Source of the DNA: Bacteroidaceae bacterium
GTDB lineage: Bacteria; Bacteroidota; Bacteroidia; Bacteroidales; Bacteroidaceae
Assembly: GCA_017470425.1 (NCBI GenBank)
Contig: JAFUYT010000001.1
Coordinates: 1-64,000, forward strand
Length of the DNA stretch: 64,000 bases
Direction of reading: 5' to 3'
A program made the position numbers and the translations under genes. Numbering within the stretch: the first letter of the stretch is position 1; every line of letters starts with the position of its first letter. Positions 1-8,032 of the stretch are shown here, one piece after another. The notes below the pieces were generated by a model. It worked only from the letters and a program-made list of their open reading frames with translations. It did no database searches and had not been told where the DNA came from.

Positions 1-1
1 G

Positions 2-18
2 CCCCTGAAGCTCAGGGG
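2..18. terminator. Short GC hairpin at the left edge
   Basis: CCCCTGA and TCAGGGG form a perfect 7-bp stem with a 3-base loop. It lies just downstream, in the leftward sense, of the leftward promoter at 42-49. It could be a leader hairpin or early terminator of a transcript leaving the window. There is no T-run, so the function is unproven. Confidence 0.3.
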
Positions 19-41
19 TGCCCCTTTCTCGTTTGCGGGTG

Positions 42-49
42 CAAAGGTA
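42..49 (-). promoter_or_regulatory. Leftward Bacteroidota -7 box
   Basis: CAAAGGTA on the plus strand is TACCTTTG reading leftward, matching the Bacteroidota -7 consensus TAnnTTTG. It would drive a gene beyond the left edge of the window. Bases 1-148 hold no convincing gene, only this promoter and the hairpin at 2-18. Confidence 0.6.
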
Positions 50-148
50 CGGCGAATCTTTCATTCCTGCAAGCGTTTCGACAAAAAAGTTACAAAATAT
101 TTTCAAATACCTTGACGAAGATCAATCCCTCGCGCGCGTACCTATATA

Positions 149-1246
149 TTATTTATACTTCGCCCAGTACTCGTCCAAGGACGTGCCGGTGATCTTCTCG
201 AAACTGCTGCGGGCGGTTTTGACGGTTCCGAAGCCGGCATCCTGACAGCCACTGAGGGTCCGGATCTCGCCACGGGCAATCATACGTTGCAGCTCGGCGA
301 CGCGGTAGGTGCTGATGTACTCATGGATATTGTAGTACCCCTGGCTGCGCACGGACTGCAAGAGGAGGTGGCGGTTCAAGCCTACCGCCTCGCAGAGCTG
401 GTCGCGGCCGAAGGAGTAATCCTTCCAGGCGTCGTGGTGGTGTTGCATCCAGAACTCGATGCGCTCGAAGCGATGGAGGTTGGCCTCGTTGAAGTCCTCG
501 CCCTGCTCCTCGCCGGTCTCCTCCACGACGGGCTCTTCCTCCACGGTCTTGATCTCGGGTTTCGGGAGCGTCAGCGCCAGTGTCTCCAACGTGCGGAAGC
601 ACATGTAGAGGTTCTGCAGCGTCAGGATGACCAGCCAGAGCAGGAAGAGATGCGGACTGTAGTCAATGGTCATCCACACGAAGATACAGGAACTGCAACC
701 GAGGCCTATGCAGTAGCCTATGAGATAGCGCGGAATATCCGGATGCAGGAGGAGGGTGCGCGGGAGCCTGAACATATTGACAATGTAGTAGATGCTCAGG
801 ATCAGGAAGGCGAGGCGCAGGAGGACGTCGCTGGTAAAGAGATAGTCGGGAAGCTCCGACCACTCGCGGATCTGCACGGGATGCACGCCCAGCAACAGCA
901 TGACGCCATAGAGAAGGAAGAGAACGGCCACGGGAGCAGCATAACGCAACATTCGCTTCCACTGGAGATAGGCGGGCATGGGGATGCTCAGCGGGTAGAT
1001 GGACTGCAGGAAGACGGTGGCCGTGAGTGCGAACAGGAGCCCCGGCTCCAGCTTGGCCGGCGTGACGCCCTCGATGGCATCCGCGAAGAGCCACAGCACC
1101 AGGCAGGCAAATCCGAAGAGTCCCATCACAGCAGTGATGGAGAGGTACTGCGCGCGGTGGCGCGCGAACAAAGCCATGACGGCGGCCATCATCAGGTGAG
1201 CGACGGTGGCGATGAGCAAAACGCTGGTGAATGAGATGGAAATCAT
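149..1246 (-). CDS. Membrane-anchored AraC-family transcriptional regulator
   Basis: This 365-residue protein has about seven hydrophobic segments in its first 240 residues, then a charged Glu-rich linker and a C-terminal AraC-type double helix-turn-helix. The HTH part runs from near FWMQHHHDAWKDY to the ALDEYWAK-like end and contains YNIHEYISTYRVAELQRMI. The architecture matches membrane AraC regulators common in Bacteroidota, in which a multi-pass sensor is fused to the DNA-binding domain. I chose the ATG at 1246 because the TTG at 1285 lies inside the promoter box at 1283-1290 and so cannot be in the mRNA. The gene diverges from punA. The ligand and targets are unknown; the neighbouring genes give no strong hint. 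Confidence 0.85.
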   Translation of the reverse strand: MISISFTSVLLIATVAHLMMAAVMALFARHRAQYLSITAVMGLFGFACLVLWLFADAIEGVTPAKLEPGLLFALTATVFLQSIYPLSIPMPAYLQWKRMLRYAAPVAVLFLLYGVMLLLGVHPVQIREWSELPDYLFTSDVLLRLAFLILSIYYIVNMFRLPRTLLLHPDIPRYLIGYCIGLGCSSCIFVWMTIDYSPHLFLLWLVILTLQNLYMCFRTLETLALTLPKPEIKTVEEEPVVEETGEEQGEDFNEANLHRFERIEFWMQHHHDAWKDYSFGRDQLCEAVGLNRHLLLQSVRSQGYYNIHEYISTYRVAELQRMIARGEIRTLSGCQDAGFGTVKTARSSFEKITGTSLDEYWAKYK

Positions 1247-1282
1247 AGGGATGATAGGCTCTGATGGCGTGTTGTGACCGTG

Positions 1283-1290
1283 CAAAGGTA
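1283..1290 (-). promoter_or_regulatory. -7 box of the AraC-type regulator
   Basis: TACCTTTG on the minus strand lies about 37 bases upstream of the ATG at 1246. It fixes the start by excluding the in-frame TTG at 1285. Confidence 0.7.
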
Positions 1291-1353
1291 AAATGTTTTA
1301 GGGAAATGAACAAATTTCAGGCTCCAAAATATGCGAGGTGTGATTTTTATTGT

Positions 1354-1361
1354 TAACTTTG
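1354..1361 (+). promoter_or_regulatory. -7 box of punA-thiL
   Basis: TAACTTTG lies 33 bases upstream of the ATG at 1395. Transcription would start near 1367, so the TTG at 1350 cannot be the translation start. Confidence 0.7.
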
Positions 1362-1394
1362 CAACGAAAAACCGACAAAAACATCTTGACCACT

Positions 1395-2276
1395 ATGTAC
1401 GAGAAGATTCAAGAAACAGCATCGTGGCTGCAAGCGAGGATGCAGACACACCCCTCGACGGCCATCATCCTGGGCACAGGCCTGGGCCGTCTGGCTGAGG
1501 AAATTCAGGTGGAACAAGCCATCGACTACAAAGATATTCCGCATTTCCCCGTCTCGACGGTGGAGGGTCACAGCGGCAAGTTCATCTTCGGCAAGCTGGG
1601 CGGCATTGACATCATCGCCATGAAGGGGCGTTTCCACTACTACGAGGGCTACTCGATGAAGGAGGTGACGTTCCCCGTGCGTGTGCTGTATGAACTGGGT
1701 ATCAAGACCTTGTTCGTGAGCAACGCTGCCGGCGGCATGAACCCCAGCTTCAAGATCGGTGACCTGATGGTGATCACCGACCACATCAACTTCTTCCCGG
1801 AGCACCCGCTACGCGGCAAGAACTTCCCCACGGGTCCGCGCTTCCCTGATATGCATGAGACCTACGACCCCTCGCTGATAAAGCTGGCCGGCCAGATTGC
1901 GCGCGAGAAGAAGATACGCCTACAATATGGTGTCTATGTGGGCGTACAGGGTCCCACCTTCGAGACGCCCGCCGAATACCGGATGTACCGCATCCTGGGC
2001 GGCGATACGGTGGGCATGAGCACGGTGCCCGAGGTGATTGTGGCGCATCACTGCGGCATCCGCACCTTCGGCATCAGCGTGGTAACGGACCTGGGCGGCT
2101 TCGACAACCCCGTGGAGGTGTCGCACGAAGAGGTGCAGGAAGCGGCCGACAAGGCGCAGCCCATCATGACCGAGATCATGCGTGAGATGATCGTGCGTTC
2201 CGAGCAGTTGGAACACACCAGGAACGAGACTTTCAACACAATCCACCCAACAGAGACATGGAAATCGCAGAAATAG
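1395..2276 (+). CDS. punA: Purine-nucleoside phosphorylase
   Basis: This enzyme cleaves purine (deoxy)ribonucleosides with phosphate to a free base and ribose-1-phosphate, in cytoplasmic purine salvage. The 293-residue product has the family's phosphate-site motif near its N-terminus (ILGTGLGRLAEEI), the conserved VEGHSGKFIFGKLGG and FHYYEGYSMKEVTFPVRV segments, SNAAGGMN, the VYVGVQGPTFETPAE substrate loop and the VGMSTVPEVIVAHHCG motif. This is the trimeric PNP type. The ATG at 1395 follows the promoter at 1354-1361. The last 19 bases overlap thiL, so the two genes are translationally coupled. Confidence 0.95.
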   Translation: MYEKIQETASWLQARMQTHPSTAIILGTGLGRLAEEIQVEQAIDYKDIPHFPVSTVEGHSGKFIFGKLGGIDIIAMKGRFHYYEGYSMKEVTFPVRVLYELGIKTLFVSNAAGGMNPSFKIGDLMVITDHINFFPEHPLRGKNFPTGPRFPDMHETYDPSLIKLAGQIAREKKIRLQYGVYVGVQGPTFETPAEYRMYRILGGDTVGMSTVPEVIVAHHCGIRTFGISVVTDLGGFDNPVEVSHEEVQEAADKAQPIMTEIMREMIVRSEQLEHTRNETFNTIHPTETWKSQK

Positions 2277-3514
2277 GTGAGTTCGGGCTGATACGCCACC
2301 TCACCGAGAACATCAAGATACAGAACGCAGAGACGCGCAAGGGCGTGGGCGACGACTGTGCAGTGCTGCAATTCGAGACGGGACGGCAGGTGCTGGTGAC
2401 CACGGACCTACTGATGGAGGGCGTGCACTTCGACCTGCAATACACGCCGCTGAAGCACCTGGGCTACAAGAGCGCTATGGTGAACCTCTCGGACATCTAC
2501 GCCATGAACGGGCGACCACGCCAGATGACGGTGTCGTTGGCGCTCTCAAAGCGCTTCAAGGTGGAGGATATGGAGCAGTTCTACGAGGGCTTACAGCTGG
2601 CCTGCGAGGCTCACGGCTGCGACATCGTAGGCGGCGACACGACCTCTTCGCTCACGGGGCTGGCCATCAGCATCACCTGCATCGGTGATGCGCGGCCGGA
2701 GGACATCGTCTATCGCGACGGCGCCAAGGACACGGACCTCATCTGCGTCACGGGCGATCTGGGGGCTGCCTATATGGGGCTACAGCTGCTGGAGCGGGAG
2801 AAGGCGGTGTTCAATAGTCAACTAAGGGACCTGGCGATAAAATCGCCAGGCGCTATCGCAAGAGGAAGAGCAAGCGGAGAGAACAACGGGGCAACAAGCG
2901 GGGATGGAACAAGCGGGGCAACAAGCGGGGATGGAACAAGCGGGGATGGAACAAGCGGGGCAGGCAGCGGGGATGGAGCAAGCGGGGCAACAAGCGGGGC
3001 AGGCAGCGGGGATGGAGCAAGCGGGGCAAGCAGCGGGGCGATGGAGGATCTTGTCGCTGATTTTCAGCCGGACTTTAGCGGCCGCGAGTATTTGCTAGAG
3101 CGACAGCTGAAGCCTGAGGCACGCCGGGATATCATCGAGGCGCTGGCCAAGGCGGGCATCCGCCCCACGGCGATGATGGACATCAGCGACGGCCTCAGCA
3201 GCGAGCTGCACCACATCTGCTCACAGAGCCATACGGGCTGCCGCATCTACGAAGAGCGCATCCCGCTGGACTACCAGACGGCGGTGATGGCCGAAGAGCT
3301 GAACATGAACGTGACGACCTGTGCCTTCAACGGCGGCGAGGACTACGAGCTGCTGTTCACCGTGCCCCTCACGGAGCACGACCGCGTGGCGGCCATCCCC
3401 GGCGTGAAGGTCATCGGACATATCACAAAGCCGGAGCTGGGGCTGCTGCTGGTCTGCCGCGACGGCACGGAGATGGAGCTGAGGGCTCAGGGATGGAACC
3501 ACATGAGAAAATGA
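2258..3514 (+). CDS. thiL: Thiamine-monophosphate kinase with a Gly/Ser-rich insertion
   Basis: ThiL phosphorylates thiamine monophosphate to the cofactor thiamine diphosphate using ATP. The N-terminal half shows GVGDDCAVLQ, TTDLLMEGVHFDL and SDIYAMNGRP; the C-terminal half shows MMDISDGLSSELHHIC and FNGGEDYELLFTV. At 418 residues it is about 70 longer than usual. The extra residues lie between VFN (about residue 187) and FQPDFSGREY (about 268) and consist of a palindrome-encoded segment followed by Gly-Ala-Thr-Ser-Gly-Asp repeats. Both flanks stay in frame and catalytic motifs are intact, so the enzyme is probably functional with a disordered surface loop. It overlaps punA by 19 bases. Confidence 0.93.
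   Translation: MEIAEIGEFGLIRHLTENIKIQNAETRKGVGDDCAVLQFETGRQVLVTTDLLMEGVHFDLQYTPLKHLGYKSAMVNLSDIYAMNGRPRQMTVSLALSKRFKVEDMEQFYEGLQLACEAHGCDIVGGDTTSSLTGLAISITCIGDARPEDIVYRDGAKDTDLICVTGDLGAAYMGLQLLEREKAVFNSQLRDLAIKSPGAIARGRASGENNGATSGDGTSGATSGDGTSGDGTSGAGSGDGASGATSGAGSGDGASGASSGAMEDLVADFQPDFSGREYLLERQLKPEARRDIIEALAKAGIRPTAMMDISDGLSSELHHICSQSHTGCRIYEERIPLDYQTAVMAEELNMNVTTCAFNGGEDYELLFTVPLTEHDRVAAIPGVKVIGHITKPELGLLLVCRDGTEMELRAQGWNHMRK
2830..2850. repeat. Perfect palindrome at the edge of the thiL insertion
   Basis: Nine-base arms CCTGGCGAT and ATCGCCAGG flank a 3-base AAA loop. The palindrome lies in coding sequence immediately before the thiL repeat tract. Similar GCGAT/ATCGC palindromes lie in coding sequence at 32934-32952 and 36311-36331. 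Confidence 0.85.
2889..3037 (+). repeat. In-frame 12/15-bp tandem repeats inside thiL
   Basis: Three repeat units alternate: a 15-bp unit ATGGAACAAGCGGGG, and 12-bp units CAACAAGCGGGG and CAGGCAGCGGGG. All are multiples of three, so copy-number changes keep thiL in frame. The tract encodes Thr-Ser-Gly and Ala-Ser-Gly strings. Confidence 0.9.
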
Positions 3515-3516
3515 AA

Positions 3517-3720
3517 AAATTAAAGATTAGAAGATTATAAGATTGGGAAATAAAGATTATAAGATATAAAGATTGAAAGATTGAGGAATATATTCAACTT
3601 TTAACCTTGAACTTTTAACTTTGAACTTTTAACCTTGAACTTTTAACTTTGAACTTTTAACTTTGAACTTTTAACCTTGAACTTTAAACTTTGAAATCTA
3701 AACTTTGAACTTTAAACATT
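3517..3720 (+). repeat. AT-rich simple repeats between thiL and lpxK
   Basis: Bases 3517-3590 are variations on AAGATTATAAGATT. Bases 3596-3720 are about ten imperfect copies of an 11-13 bp unit of the type TTTAACTTTGAAC, alternating with TTTAACCTTGAAC. Several copies contain TAACTTTG, which equals the -7 promoter consensus, so the tract could act as a run of weak promoters for lpxK. The tract ends directly at lpxK. Confidence 0.85.
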
Positions 3721-3761
3721 AAATTACTCTGGAAGGTGATCTGATCCATATCAATGACTGG

Positions 3762-4808
3762 TTGCGACCGCTGTCGTGGTTGTACGGGATTGGCGTGCAG
3801 TTGCGCAATGCGTGCTTCAACGCCGGCATCCTGAAGGAGACGGTGTTCGACTGCCCTGTCATCTGCATCGGCAACATCACGGTCGGCGGCACAGGCAAGA
3901 CACCGCACACGGAGATGTTGCTACGGCTGCTGATACCCCGCTACCGCGTGGCGGTGCTCAGCCGCGGCTACAAGCGCAAGAGCAAGGGCTACCACGTAGC
4001 AACGCTGGAGAGCCCGATGACGGAGATCGGCGACGAGGCATGGCAGATGAAGCATAAGTTCCCCGAGGCGGTCATCGCCGTCGATGGGAACCGGCGTCGC
4101 GGCATCCGCCGCCTGCTGACAGACGAGACCACGCGCGGCATCCAGGTCATCCTCCTCGATGATGCCTTCCAGCATCGCTATGTCAAGGCAGCGCTGAACA
4201 TCCTGCTGACAGACTACCACCGCCTCATCACGGACGATGTCCTGCTGCCGGCAGGGCGCCTGCGCGAACCCATCACGGCGAAGGAGCGCGCCCACATCGT
4301 GGTCGTCACCAAATGTCCGAGCGACATGAAGCCCATGGACTACCGTGTCGTGAAGGAGGCACTGAGCCTGCGGCCGCACCAGCACCTGTTCTTCTCCACC
4401 TTCCGCTATGGCGCCCTCTACCGTCTGTTCGACGAGACTCCCGGCCAGGCCGAGGAGCTGAACGCCGATACCCACGTACTGCTGCTCACCGGCATCGCCT
4501 CGCCACAGCAGATGCTGCTGGACCTGCGCCGCATCACGCGCCACATCACCCCTCTCTCCTTCCAGGATCACCACCAGTTCACCAGCCACGACATCCAGAG
4601 ACTGGAAGAGGCGTTCACCGCCATGCAGGGCAGCAAACGCCTCATTATCACTACCGAGAAGGATGCCGCGCGGCTCCGCCTTGTCGAGAGCCTCTCCCCC
4701 ATCGTCCGCCGTCACATCCATGTGCTTCCCGTGGAGACCGAAATCCTCCGTGGCGAGCAGCAGGTGTTTGAGCGGCAGATCGAGGAGCAGATAGCACCCT
4801 GCCGGTGA
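3762..4808 (+). CDS. lpxK: Tetraacyldisaccharide 4'-kinase (lipid A)
   Basis: LpxK adds the 4'-phosphate to the lipid A precursor at the inner face of the inner membrane. The 348-residue frame shows the membrane-facing start RPLSWLYGIGVQLRN, the P-loop GNITVGGTGKTPHTE, VAVLSRGYKRKSKGY, ILLDDAFQHRYVK and TTEKDAARL. The first standard start codon is the TTG at 3762. However, the frame is open back to 3723 and the upstream codons (from 3729, CTG GAA GGT GAT CTG ATC CAT ATC AAT GAC TGG) read like the usual LpxK N-terminus. The true start may therefore be the CTG at 3729. It is convergent with sppA with a 7-base gap. Confidence 0.95.
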   Translation: MRPLSWLYGIGVQLRNACFNAGILKETVFDCPVICIGNITVGGTGKTPHTEMLLRLLIPRYRVAVLSRGYKRKSKGYHVATLESPMTEIGDEAWQMKHKFPEAVIAVDGNRRRGIRRLLTDETTRGIQVILLDDAFQHRYVKAALNILLTDYHRLITDDVLLPAGRLREPITAKERAHIVVVTKCPSDMKPMDYRVVKEALSLRPHQHLFFSTFRYGALYRLFDETPGQAEELNADTHVLLLTGIASPQQMLLDLRRITRHITPLSFQDHHQFTSHDIQRLEEAFTAMQGSKRLIITTEKDAARLRLVESLSPIVRRHIHVLPVETEILRGEQQVFERQIEEQIAPCR

Positions 4809-4815
4809 TTCTTTT

Positions 4816-6624
4816 TTACCAGACTTTCAGTTCAAACGGTACGCGCGCATAGATGCACTGGTCGATGCGGCGGGGTTGCATCATCATCTGCATCGTGCTG
4901 AGCATCGGGTAGAGTTCCCCGAGCGTCGCCTTCATGCGGGCATCGAAGTAGCTCTCCTGCTGTTGGTTCAGAAACTGATCCATGAAGCTGGCAGGTGCGG
5001 GGTAGGTATCTACGGAATATTTCTCCAGCTCCGCCAGTGCAGCCGCCTCGGCGATGGCATCCTCGAGGTTGCCGAGCTGATCTACGAGACCCTTCTCGAT
5101 GGCCTGCTCACCCGTCCACACGCGGCCCTGCCCGATGGCATCCACGCTATCCTTGGAGATGCCACGACCCTCAGCCACGCGGCTGATGAAGAGGTCATAG
5201 CCACGCTCAATCTCTGCCTGCATCAGCGAAGCCTCCTCCGCCGTGAAGGGGCGTCCCAGCATCCCGTATATCGTGGGTGCGCCGAAGTCGGCGTGGCGGT
5301 TGGTCTTGACGACGTCGAAATGCAGTCCCAGCTTCTGCGTCAGCAGCTCCGTAGCGTCGGGAATCATACCAAAGATGCCGATGGAACCGGTCAAAGTGGA
5401 AGGTTCAGCAAAGATCTTATTGGCGCCGCAGCTGATATAGTAACCGCCGCTGGCAGCCATACCGCCCATGGAGATGACCACGGGCTTCTCGGCCTTCAGC
5501 AGCTGCACTTCATGCCAGATCTGCTCGCTGGCGAAGGCACTGCCGCCGCCGGAGTTCACACGGATGACCACCGCCTTCACATCCTCATCCTTGCGGAGCT
5601 TCTGCAGCTCGCGGATGGTGGGGTTCGTCTGGATGGTAGGCGTGCTGGAAGCCAAGGGGTTGGTGGAAGCCTGATCCACGATGTCGCCGTAGGCGTAATA
5701 GACAGCCACGCGCCCCTTCTCGTCCTTCTTCTCGGCCGCAGCGGCGAGATCGGCAGGCGTGACGAAGCGGATCGGTTTCTTCTCCCCGAGCTCCAGTTTC
5801 GTACGCAGCATCTCCTTGAAGCCGTCGAGATAAGCCAGCGTATCGACCATCCCGCTCTCCACGAGGAACTCCGTGGGCTGCATCGCCGTGAGCGTATCGG
5901 CCAGCGCGTTGAGCTGTTCGACAGAGAGCTGGCGGCTGGCGCCGACCTCCGAAGTCATCTGGTTCCAGATGCTGGCCAGATAGCTGTTGACCTGCTCGCG
6001 GTTGGCATCGCTCATCTCCGTGTTGATGAACGGCTCCACGGCACTCTTGAACGTGCCCACCTTGAAGACCTGCATCTTCACGCCGAGCTTCTGCATCACG
6101 TCCGTGAAGAACACGGGAACGGACGCCAGGCCGTGCCAATCGACGATGCCCTTGGGGTTCACGACCACCTTGTCGGCCACGGAAGCCAGATAGTAGGCCA
6201 TCTCGGAATAGACATCGCCATAGGTGTAGATCCACTTGCCGCTCTCCTTATATTTCACGAGCGCCTGACGGAGCTCCTGCAACATGGCAGGGGTGGCACC
6301 GCCGAAGCCCGTGCCGATTTCCATGTAGATACCCTCCACCTTGTCGTTGGTGGCGGCCTCCTCGATGGCGGTGAGGAGTTGGTCGAGGCCGAGTGTCTCG
6401 AACTGGTTGCCCATGATCAGCGCCAGAGGATTCTCCTCCTCGGCGCGCTCCTCGATGGCGCCGTTGAGGTTGATGCGCAACACCGAGCCCTTGCGGACGC
6501 TGGCCGTCTGGCCCTCGCTGGCTGCCATCCCGATGAGAGAGACCAGCATGATCACGAATGAGAGCATGAACCACAGTCCGATGCCCACAACGGTAGCAAA
6601 AACATACTTTAGAAACTGTTTCAT
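4816..6624 (-). CDS. sppA: Signal peptide peptidase SppA (67K type)
   Basis: SppA degrades cleaved signal peptides in the membrane, with its active site in the periplasm. The 602-residue protein has one N-terminal membrane helix (after [19 protein letters not shown]) and two tandem ClpP-like SppA domains. The first domain supplies the Lys (region [11 protein letters not shown]). The second supplies the Ser in [11 protein letters not shown], with [15 protein letters not shown] ahead of it. The ATG at 6624 fits the promoter at 6661-6668; the earlier in-frame start at 6663 lies inside the promoter. Close linkage of sppA with lpxK, pnp and thiL is common in Bacteroidales. Confidence 0.93.
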   Translation of the reverse strand: MKQFLKYVFATVVGIGLWFMLSFVIMLVSLIGMAASEGQTASVRKGSVLRINLNGAIEERAEEENPLALIMGNQFETLGLDQLLTAIEEAATNDKVEGIYMEIGTGFGGATPAMLQELRQALVKYKESGKWIYTYGDVYSEMAYYLASVADKVVVNPKGIVDWHGLASVPVFFTDVMQKLGVKMQVFKVGTFKSAVEPFINTEMSDANREQVNSYLASIWNQMTSEVGASRQLSVEQLNALADTLTAMQPTEFLVESGMVDTLAYLDGFKEMLRTKLELGEKKPIRFVTPADLAAAAEKKDEKGRVAVYYAYGDIVDQASTNPLASSTPTIQTNPTIRELQKLRKDEDVKAVVIRVNSGGGSAFASEQIWHEVQLLKAEKPVVISMGGMAASGGYYISCGANKIFAEPSTLTGSIGIFGMIPDATELLTQKLGLHFDVVKTNRHADFGAPTIYGMLGRPFTAEEASLMQAEIERGYDLFISRVAEGRGISKDSVDAIGQGRVWTGEQAIEKGLVDQLGNLEDAIAEAAALAELEKYSVDTYPAPASFMDQFLNQQQESYFDARMKATLGELYPMLSTMQMMMQPRRIDQCIYARVPFELKVW

Positions 6625-6660
6625 ACGATTGATAGATAATGATGATTCCTTTTCAAGGCG

Positions 6661-6668
6661 CAAAAGTA
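6661..6668 (-). promoter_or_regulatory. -7 box of sppA
   Basis: TACTTTTG reads leftward here, 37 bases ahead of the sppA ATG. Confidence 0.65.
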
Positions 6669-6763
6669 CGACAAAATTATAGAAAATGCATTTGAAAACC
6701 CATTTTTTCGGTTACGCAACGATAATTATACCAATTTTACCCTTCCTCGCCATCCCTTTGCAG

Positions 6764-6771
6764 TAATTTCG
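6764..6771 (+). promoter_or_regulatory. Probable -7 box of the DUF4105 gene
   Basis: TAATTTCG resembles TAnnTTTG with one mismatch and lies 10 bases ahead of the ATG at 6782, which would give a very short leader. Confidence 0.4.
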
Positions 6772-6781
6772 CGGCCAAATT

Positions 6782-8020
6782 ATGAAAAGCTACTTAAGAT
6801 TTATCCAAGCCCTGTACGTTGCGTGGTTCTTCCTAGTTACATGGGTTACGACAACACAAGCACAGAATCCTGTCATCGAGGACAGCACTGCGTTCCTGCG
6901 CGTCAGCCTGTTGGTGGCAGAGCCCTCTGAGCAGCACCCCCAGAGCGTATTCGGTCATGCGTTCCTGCGGATGCAATGTCCGCCGGAGAATCTTGACTAC
7001 TGCTTCTCAATGGAGAGTGGTGACTACGAGAACTTTCTGGACATCTGCACTGGCAACTACCCCAACCGGCTCGTCTGCGTTCCCACGGCAGAATACGTGG
7101 GCAGTTTCCGCCGCGAGGGTCGCATCGTCACGGGCTATCCACTGAACCTGACGTTGGAAGAGAGCCAGCGCCTGTGGCGCATCCTCGATGAAACCGTCAG
7201 CCAGGGGCTCTCTCCCTATCATGACTTCTTCTACCACGGCTGTTCCCGCGAGATCATCCGCTTGTTAGGCTACAGTCTCGACGGCAAAATTGTCTATGGC
7301 TCCACCGCACAGAAGTACGGTAACACCATCTTCGTCTTAGGTAATCAGTCGCTACCCGAGAACAGCTGGATGCATCTGCCACCTTCATTGCTCAGCACCA
7401 CCGACGGCACCGACCGCATACTGACAGCTGAGGAGAAAACTATGATCCCCTATATCATCCCCGACCTGCTGTCCGATGCCTGCATCGTGGACGAGGTTGG
7501 CGGCAACCGCCCTGTTCTGAAAGACGAGGCACCGGAAGTCTTCATGCCCACCCAGCACCAAAGCACCAGCACACGCTGGCCACCTTACGTGTGGTTCGTC
7601 CTCCTGCTATGCGCCACGCTCATCGTTGGCATCCTGTCGCTGCTGTCCATAGCATCCAAGCCGATGAAATGGTTCATTTCTGCTTTTGACGCGCTGCTTT
7701 TCACCAGCTACCAGCTGCTTTGGATGGTACCGTTCGGCATCTGCATCCTATCCTCGCTTCCGACGACGAGCGGCTGGAACTGGAACTACATCATCTACAA
7801 CCCCATTCCCCTGATCATCTATGGCATCGACTGTCACCGACCCTTCTCCGTTCGCGTGCGCGCGAACTATTATATAGTATATACCATCGTACTCGTGCTG
7901 TTCATGGTGTGCATGGCCGTTGCGGGCGACCACCTCATCGCCGAGCAGTATCTGATTACCAGCACATTCGCTGTACGCTGTATTTTCAAAGCAATCAATC
8001 ATCATCATCAAATCACCTAG
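6782..8020 (+). CDS. DUF4105/Lnb-type periplasmic-domain membrane protein
   Basis: The 412-residue protein has a signal sequence (to about residue 27, TTTQAQ), a periplasmic domain to about residue 250, and four to five membrane helices after residue 258. The periplasmic part shows the DUF4105 signatures: an FGHAFLRM segment near residue 56 and YHDFFYHGCSREIIRLL near 150, which supply His and Cys candidates. Pfam links this domain to Lnb, the lipoprotein N-acyltransferase of some Firmicutes, so a role in lipoprotein N-terminal acylation is plausible but not shown. It is followed after 12 bases by a large T9SS protein and probably shares its transcript. Confidence 0.65.
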   Translation: MKSYLRFIQALYVAWFFLVTWVTTTQAQNPVIEDSTAFLRVSLLVAEPSEQHPQSVFGHAFLRMQCPPENLDYCFSMESGDYENFLDICTGNYPNRLVCVPTAEYVGSFRREGRIVTGYPLNLTLEESQRLWRILDETVSQGLSPYHDFFYHGCSREIIRLLGYSLDGKIVYGSTAQKYGNTIFVLGNQSLPENSWMHLPPSLLSTTDGTDRILTAEEKTMIPYIIPDLLSDACIVDEVGGNRPVLKDEAPEVFMPTQHQSTSTRWPPYVWFVLLLCATLIVGILSLLSIASKPMKWFISAFDALLFTSYQLLWMVPFGICILSSLPTTSGWNWNYIIYNPIPLIIYGIDCHRPFSVRVRANYYIVYTIVLVLFMVCMAVAGDHLIAEQYLITSTFAVRCIFKAINHHHQIT

Positions 8021-8032
8021 TCTTTTTTACAC

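Noticed and set aside
287-1234. 315-residue plus-strand open frame
   Set aside because: It is antisense to the AraC-type regulator, shows no family motifs, and its composition is that of a shadow frame.
4876-6561. 561-residue plus-strand open frame
   Set aside because: It is antisense to sppA, whose two catalytic domains are clear; the His/Leu/Ala-rich composition is an artefact of high GC.
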